Assembly (NCBI GenBank): GCA_023392575.1 | Contig: JAEVYV010000030.1 | Span: 1 to 39,390 of the forward strand | DNA length: 39,390 bases | From: Bacteroidota bacterium | GTDB lineage: Bacteria > Bacteroidota > Bacteroidia > Chitinophagales > Chitinophagaceae | Direction: 5' to 3' | Shown here: in pieces, positions 35,725 through 39,390 of the stretch | Layout: every line of letters begins with the position of its first letter | Position numbering within the stretch: the stretch's first letter is position 1 | The notes under the pieces: model-generated | Databases searched by the model: none | Seen by the model: the letters and a program-made list of their open reading frames with translations, nothing else | Told to the model about the DNA's origin: nothing | Program-made: the position numbers and the translations under genes

Positions 35725-36012
35725 TCAACTCCTTCCAATATAATCCTGCAGCGACCGCACGTACTGTTCAAAAGCTTCAACGCCCTTCGGCGTTACCTTG
35801 CAAATGGTTTGGGGATAGTTATCCTTGAATTGTTTGATCACCTCGATGTAGCCGGCATCTTTTAATTTTTGAATCTGCACACTGAGGTTGCCCGCGGTGG
35901 CAGCCGTCTTTTCTTTGATAAAGGTGAACTCGGCCTCCTTTACGCTGATCAGCAAAGACATGACGGCCAGCCGTAGCTGAGAATGCAATATGGGGTCCAG
36001 ATCTTTAAACAC
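35725..36012 (-). CDS. Winged-helix DNA-binding transcriptional regulator
   Basis: The 95-residue protein consists of one winged-helix domain. It opens MFKDLDPILHSQLRLAVMSLL, continues with FTFIKEKTAATAGNLSVQIQKLKDAGYIEVIKQF (recognition helix NLSVQIQKLKDAGYI), a wing (YPQTICKVTPKG) and a last helix AFEQYVRSL. The layout matches the small HTH_34/MarR-like proteins that often sit beside membrane-protein genes in Bacteroidota. It overlaps the preceding membrane-protein gene by eight bases, so translation is coupled, and it is last in the five-gene unit. It likely controls its own operon, but no operator was recognised. Confidence 0.88.
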   Translation of the reverse strand: MFKDLDPILHSQLRLAVMSLLISVKEAEFTFIKEKTAATAGNLSVQIQKLKDAGYIEVIKQFKDNYPQTICKVTPKGVEAFEQYVRSLQDYIGRS

Positions 36013-36628
36013 GTTCGGCTACTTTAGTCCTGCTACGCAACTTTTTAAATTCACTACTGGCAATATGGCCGGGAATGATGTACCCGCAAAGTACGGCTGC
36101 GGCATGCAGCAACATCACCCCTTCAAATGTTTGTACAAACAAAGCTGCAAAACCCAGGCCCCAGGTAAGGTAGGCAGCCACAACGGAAGGCCTAAAATTT
36201 AAGGCGCTGCCATAGATCAGAATCCAAAAAGCATAGAGATTGATCAGCAGCGGAAAACCAATCAAAGGAGACAAATGAACGTTGATGGCAACAATGATGA
36301 ACAGCAGGCTGATAAAAAAGCCCACATTCAATCTATGGAACAAATCCTTGGTATAGGTTTTCACCCTTTTGGTTTTTTGGAAAAACAAAAAGGCAATGCT
36401 CCGGTACAACATCCAGGCGAGGGTGACCCCGCCAAACACATTCCAGAAAAAATACGTGCCGTACCACTGAACACGCAGGTTCATAACCGTGAACACCGAG
36501 GCCAAAAAAAGCATCCACCCCCAAACGATCCACCCCCTTCCATCGTCCTTTTGTTCTTTTTTGGCCGTTTGTATCATTTGCTGAATGATGAACCAACTTT
36601 CCCGTTCGGTTATTTGTTTTTCTTCCAT
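36005..36628 (-). CDS. Multi-pass inner-membrane protein of unknown function (paralogue A)
   Basis: The 207-residue protein begins with a soluble segment (ITERESWFIIQQMIQTAKKEQK), followed by five or six hydrophobic helices (around IVWGWMLFLASVFTV, YFFWNVFGGVTLAWMLY, VGFFISLLFIIVAINV, LINLYAFWILIYG, VVAAYLTWGLGFAALFV, MLLHAAAVLCGYIIPGHI). The end of the last helix, GYIIPGH, is shared with the neighbouring gene at 36633, as are the W-GW pattern of the first helix and the N-terminal Q-MI helix. The two are therefore paralogues from tandem duplication. I do not recognise a named family. It overlaps the winged-helix gene by eight bases. Confidence 0.85.
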   Translation of the reverse strand: MEEKQITERESWFIIQQMIQTAKKEQKDDGRGWIVWGWMLFLASVFTVMNLRVQWYGTYFFWNVFGGVTLAWMLYRSIAFLFFQKTKRVKTYTKDLFHRLNVGFFISLLFIIVAINVHLSPLIGFPLLINLYAFWILIYGSALNFRPSVVAAYLTWGLGFAALFVQTFEGVMLLHAAAVLCGYIIPGHIASSEFKKLRSRTKVAERV

Positions 36629-36632
36629 AAGA

Positions 36633-37208
36633 TCAATTGTTGTTTGAACGCAATAAGTGCCCGGGAATAATGTAACTGGTGAGAATGGCGGCAGCCGCCA
36701 TCAACAACTGGTAGTCATAATCCACATACACGCACACAACAGCCAATACCCAATTGAAGATGCCGCCGATGATCAAGGGCGGAAACTGCAGGATCTTTCC
36801 TGAAATAAACGTTCCCAAACCATAAAACAAAATATAAAAGGGCCAGGCGTTGGCCCAGCCGCCTTTGGTGTTGGTAATGATCCAGGCCAACACAATCAAA
36901 CCAATGCCGATGCCCGTCCACACATAACTCATGCTCTCACCCACATAGGTTTTTACAGAATGCTTTTTCTGCGTACGCACTGCATACACAACGGAAACAA
37001 CAATGGTGGGAATGGTAATGAGCCAGACCAGGTAGTGGTGCCGGTACTGCAACACCACTTTTAAAAAAAACTGACCAAGGATGGCGATAAACGTAACCCA
37101 GCCCCAAAGCAAAAAATAAATGCTGTTTTTACTCAGCTTGGCTTTTGTTTTGGCGATCATGGCCTGTATGAGGTGCAGGCTTTCCTGCGGCGTGAAATTT
37201 CCTTCCAT
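36633..37208 (-). CDS. Multi-pass inner-membrane protein of unknown function (paralogue B)
   Basis: From the ATG at 37208 it has 191 residues; the frame is open to 37235, but the extra nine residues (MPCGDKFFF) look unlike a proper start and the shorter form aligns with paralogue A. A soluble head (TPQESLHLIQAMIAKTKAKL) precedes about five hydrophobic helices, the first with LLWGWVTFIAILGQF and the last ending LTSYIIPGHLL. The gap to paralogue A is four bases. Co-expression with a receptor, a secreted protein and a small regulator suggests a regulated membrane system of unknown purpose. Confidence 0.85.
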   Translation of the reverse strand: MEGNFTPQESLHLIQAMIAKTKAKLSKNSIYFLLWGWVTFIAILGQFFLKVVLQYRHHYLVWLITIPTIVVSVVYAVRTQKKHSVKTYVGESMSYVWTGIGIGLIVLAWIITNTKGGWANAWPFYILFYGLGTFISGKILQFPPLIIGGIFNWVLAVVCVYVDYDYQLLMAAAAILTSYIIPGHLLRSNNN

Positions 37209-37262
37209 GAAAAAAAATTTATCCCCGCAAGGCAACCCTCCGGGGATGTGATGAGCGCAAAT

Positions 37263-37925
37263 TTATTGAACCTGGCTTAAGAAATATTGTGCCGTGCCGC
37301 GGCCCCAGTTGGGGTCAATGGCACTGGCCGGCTTGAAGGCCTCGTATTTTTTGAGCGCTTCTTCAAATAATTTTTTGGCTTCTTCTTTACTGCCGCCGTA
37401 CTGCTCGGGTGTAAAAAATTTGTCCTGTCCTTCCAGCAAATAAACCCTGGGGTTGTCGGGGTTTAATTTTTTGGCTGTTTCCAATGCCTGTTGGGCCAGC
37501 GGGCCGTACTGCATATAACGGGTTGAAGGGTCAACCATCATGCGCAGGGAGGCTACCATTTTTTTAACAGGGTATATTTCCGAATTATTCTGGCTCAACG
37601 CCTCTGCCTTCCCAACCAATTGCTCGGCCTTGTCTGCCATAAGATCCAGCTTTTGCAATTCGGCCGGATTGCCCTGGTTCTTTACAAAAATCAGGTTGCC
37701 GGCATTGACCTGTGCCAGGGCAGCATAGTAATACGGCTGCCATTGGGTTTTCTCGGCATCGGCAATCCGTTCAAAGGAAGCGGAGAGGTCCCTCAAGGCC
37801 TCGGCATTGAACAGGGTATCAACGGCTGCCACTTTCTCCTGCATGGCTTTCAGATACTTGTCGCTTTGTGCAAACGAAGGGAGCATTCCCAAAAAGAGTG
37901 CAAAAAATAAAAAGGCTTTTTTCAT
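37263..37925 (-). CDS. Secreted helical-repeat (TPR-like) protein of unknown function
   Basis: The 220-residue protein has a clear signal peptide (MKKAFLFFALFLGMLPSFAQ, cut near 20). The mature part is almost all helical, with repeat-like units (WQPYYYAALAQVNAGNLIF, ADKAEQLVGKAEALSQNNSE, YGPLAQQALETAKKLNPDNPRVYLLEGQDKFF). The NPDNPRVYLLEG segment is typical of TPR motifs. Predicted location is the periplasm. It lies 49 bases after the TonB-dependent receptor gene and 54 bases before paralogue B, inside one transcript direction. Binding of a partner is inferred; no active-site motif is seen. Confidence 0.85.
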   Translation of the reverse strand: MKKAFLFFALFLGMLPSFAQSDKYLKAMQEKVAAVDTLFNAEALRDLSASFERIADAEKTQWQPYYYAALAQVNAGNLIFVKNQGNPAELQKLDLMADKAEQLVGKAEALSQNNSEIYPVKKMVASLRMMVDPSTRYMQYGPLAQQALETAKKLNPDNPRVYLLEGQDKFFTPEQYGGSKEEAKKLFEEALKKYEAFKPASAIDPNWGRGTAQYFLSQVQ

Positions 37926-37974
37926 ATCTGCTGTTTTAAAGTTTTGAATGGGTTTGTGTGGTTAAAAAACGGGT

Positions 37975-39390
37975 TTATAAATTGCTGTTGATCACCTCCT
38001 GTGTGCGGTCGACACCAAAGCTGAAGAAAGCACCGATGTACACAAAGGTTTTTGTGGGCGGCATGATCGCTTCCTTGCGCAAACCATGGTACGAATAATT
38101 GTACCCAAACACCTGCTTGTTGCCCAACACATTGGTCACCGAAAAAACAAACACGGTAAACTGGTTCGCACCCTTTCTAAAAATATTGGGCAGGTAATTA
38201 ACGCTCAGGCTCAGGCTGTGGTAATCGATGGTTCGCCCCTGATCGTAGAGTTGAAATTTGCCGGCTGCATCGTTGTAGCGAATGTTGTAATAGGGGCGGC
38301 CCGAGGCATACTGGTAATTGGCGTTGAACTGGGTTTTCAAGGCCCCCATAAATTTCTTCACCACCAGGTTGGCCGTATGCCGGGCGGCAAAAGCGGGTTC
38401 GATTTCTGCAGGATAATTTAAAAAATCCCTTTTGGTATCCAGGTAGGAATAAGACACCCAGTAATCAAAATTCTTGATGGTCTTTTTATCCCGCCAAAAC
38501 AATTCAAAGCCTTTGGCATAACCGTAACCGTTATTGGAATGGCCGCTTTCCTGGTGGTTGGCAATGGCTGTTTTCAACAGGTTGTCGTATTTTTTGTAAA
38601 ACACCTCTGCCCGAAACGTGGTCAGCAGGGAGGCTTTTTGATATTGGGCGATATAATGCGTGGCTTTTGCAAAGGTCAAATCGTTCACCGCAGGCAAGTA
38701 CTTTCTTTCGGGGCTTTGATAAAAAATGCCATAAGCCAAAGAAGCCTGCGCTTCTGCCCCTACTTTGTACGCCACCGAGACCCGCGGCGCTAAATTGAAC
38801 CGGGCCAAGAGGGCGGAGTGCTCCATCCTCCCGCCAAATTTGGCAGCCAGGTCGTTGGTCAGGTACACATCGGCCTCGCCAAAGGTGGAAAAGATATTTT
38901 CTTTTACATGGTTCGGATATTCATTTCCGTTATACAAGGTATAGTCGGCCTTGTCGTTGCTGTAGTTGTATTCGCCTCCGAACCGCAGGGCACTCAGGCC
39001 CCGGAGCCTTCTTTCAAAAACCGCCTTGGCGTTGAAATAATCCCCCCGGGCATCCAACAAAAAGTTTTTGTACTCCAATCCTTCCAGCACCACTCCGCTG
39101 TTCTGGGCGTCCTGCATGCTGCCCCGAATCTTGTCTTTGTTGTTGGTATAGGAAACACCGGCGTTCAGTTTCCAGTACGTTCCCAGCCGCTCCCTCCAGG
39201 ATAGGTTGTGGTACATGTTGAAATTTTTCAGATCAAAGGCCTCTTTGTATCCCAACGTATCCAAACTGGGGTTGCGAACGCTCAATTGGTTGTGACTGAA
39301 ATAGCCATAATATTTCAGGATGCCGCTGGTGGAGGTTTTGATGCGGAAATTGGCATCGCCGGTATGAAACTCCGGCATGTGGAAATAATC
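37975..39390 (-). CDS. TonB-dependent outer-membrane receptor, C-terminal part (5' end outside window)
   Basis: The frame is open to the right edge (codons before 39378 read D-Y-F-H), so the N-terminus and plug are not in the window. The 471 visible residues are beta-barrel: alternating aromatic-rich strands such as GTYWKLNAGVSYTNN, AKFGGRMEHSALLARF, SYKV-type turns, FDYWVSYSYLDTKRDF, and a final strand region VYIGAFFSFGVDRT. This suits a receptor of the outer-membrane siderophore or cobalamin type rather than SusC: there is no SusD neighbour. It is the first visible gene of the minus-strand unit with 37263, 36633, 36005 and 35725. The ligand is unknown. Confidence 0.9.
   Translation of the reverse strand, partial: DYFHMPEFHTGDANFRIKTSTSGILKYYGYFSHNQLSVRNPSLDTLGYKEAFDLKNFNMYHNLSWRERLGTYWKLNAGVSYTNNKDKIRGSMQDAQNSGVVLEGLEYKNFLLDARGDYFNAKAVFERRLRGLSALRFGGEYNYSNDKADYTLYNGNEYPNHVKENIFSTFGEADVYLTNDLAAKFGGRMEHSALLARFNLAPRVSVAYKVGAEAQASLAYGIFYQSPERKYLPAVNDLTFAKATHYIAQYQKASLLTTFRAEVFYKKYDNLLKTAIANHQESGHSNNGYGYAKGFELFWRDKKTIKNFDYWVSYSYLDTKRDFLNYPAEIEPAFAARHTANLVVKKFMGALKTQFNANYQYASGRPYYNIRYNDAAGKFQLYDQGRTIDYHSLSLSVNYLPNIFRKGANQFTVFVFSVTNVLGNKQVFGYNYSYHGLRKEAIMPPTKTFVYIGAFFSFGVDRTQEVINSNL

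Overview
The window (39.4 kb, moderate GC) looks like chromosomal DNA from a Bacteroidota species, most likely Chitinophagaceae or a close relative. Supporting signs are two SusC/SusD pairs with FecR anti-sigma and ECF sigma genes, four proteins with type IX secretion (T9SS) C-terminal sorting domains, TlpA-type thioredoxins with DUF4369-like N-termini, and -7 elements of the Bacteroidetes TAnnTTTG type. No rRNA, tRNA, CRISPR array, insertion sequence or phage gene was seen.

Region 1 (1-9485): three secreted proteins. A partial gene runs off the left edge on the minus strand. Next comes a divergent pair of giant T9SS cargo proteins (1251 and 1265 aa) that share an N-terminal module of about 220 residues and then differ: one carries a PQQ-type glucose/sorbosone dehydrogenase propeller, the other carries adhesion-like modules. 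Region 2 (9486-10872): pdxA (vitamin B6 synthesis), the only clear housekeeping gene, ending in a 42-bp perfect palindrome that can terminate transcription from both sides.

Region 3 (10873-29379): two tandem, paralogous nutrient-uptake operons on the minus strand. Each has the order ECF sigma, FecR anti-sigma, SusC with a signalling (STN) domain, SusD, then periplasmic thioredoxin-like proteins: one in the left operon, two in the right. Neither contains a glycosidase, so the cargo is not evidently a polysaccharide. In both operons the short gap between fecR and susC holds a terminator-shaped hairpin pointing the opposite way (plus strand), with a -7-like box next to the susC start codon. This geometry predicts a 70-80 nt antisense RNA over each susC leader, like DonS-type RNAs of Bacteroides, and is the most interesting signal in the window.

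Region 4 (29380-32480): small minus-strand genes of general families (dihydrofolate-reductase-like, DUF2200, DUF1801) separated by long gene-poor stretches. Region 5 (32481-35690): two more T9SS cargo proteins on the plus strand, each with a following hairpin. Region 6 (35725-39390): a minus-strand operon of a TonB-dependent receptor (cut by the right edge), a secreted helical-repeat-like protein, two paralogous multi-pass membrane proteins and a winged-helix regulator.

All family calls come from reading the sequence; no database search was run. Residue positions are approximate, and start codons were chosen by signal peptide, ribosome-binding site or comparison between paralogues.
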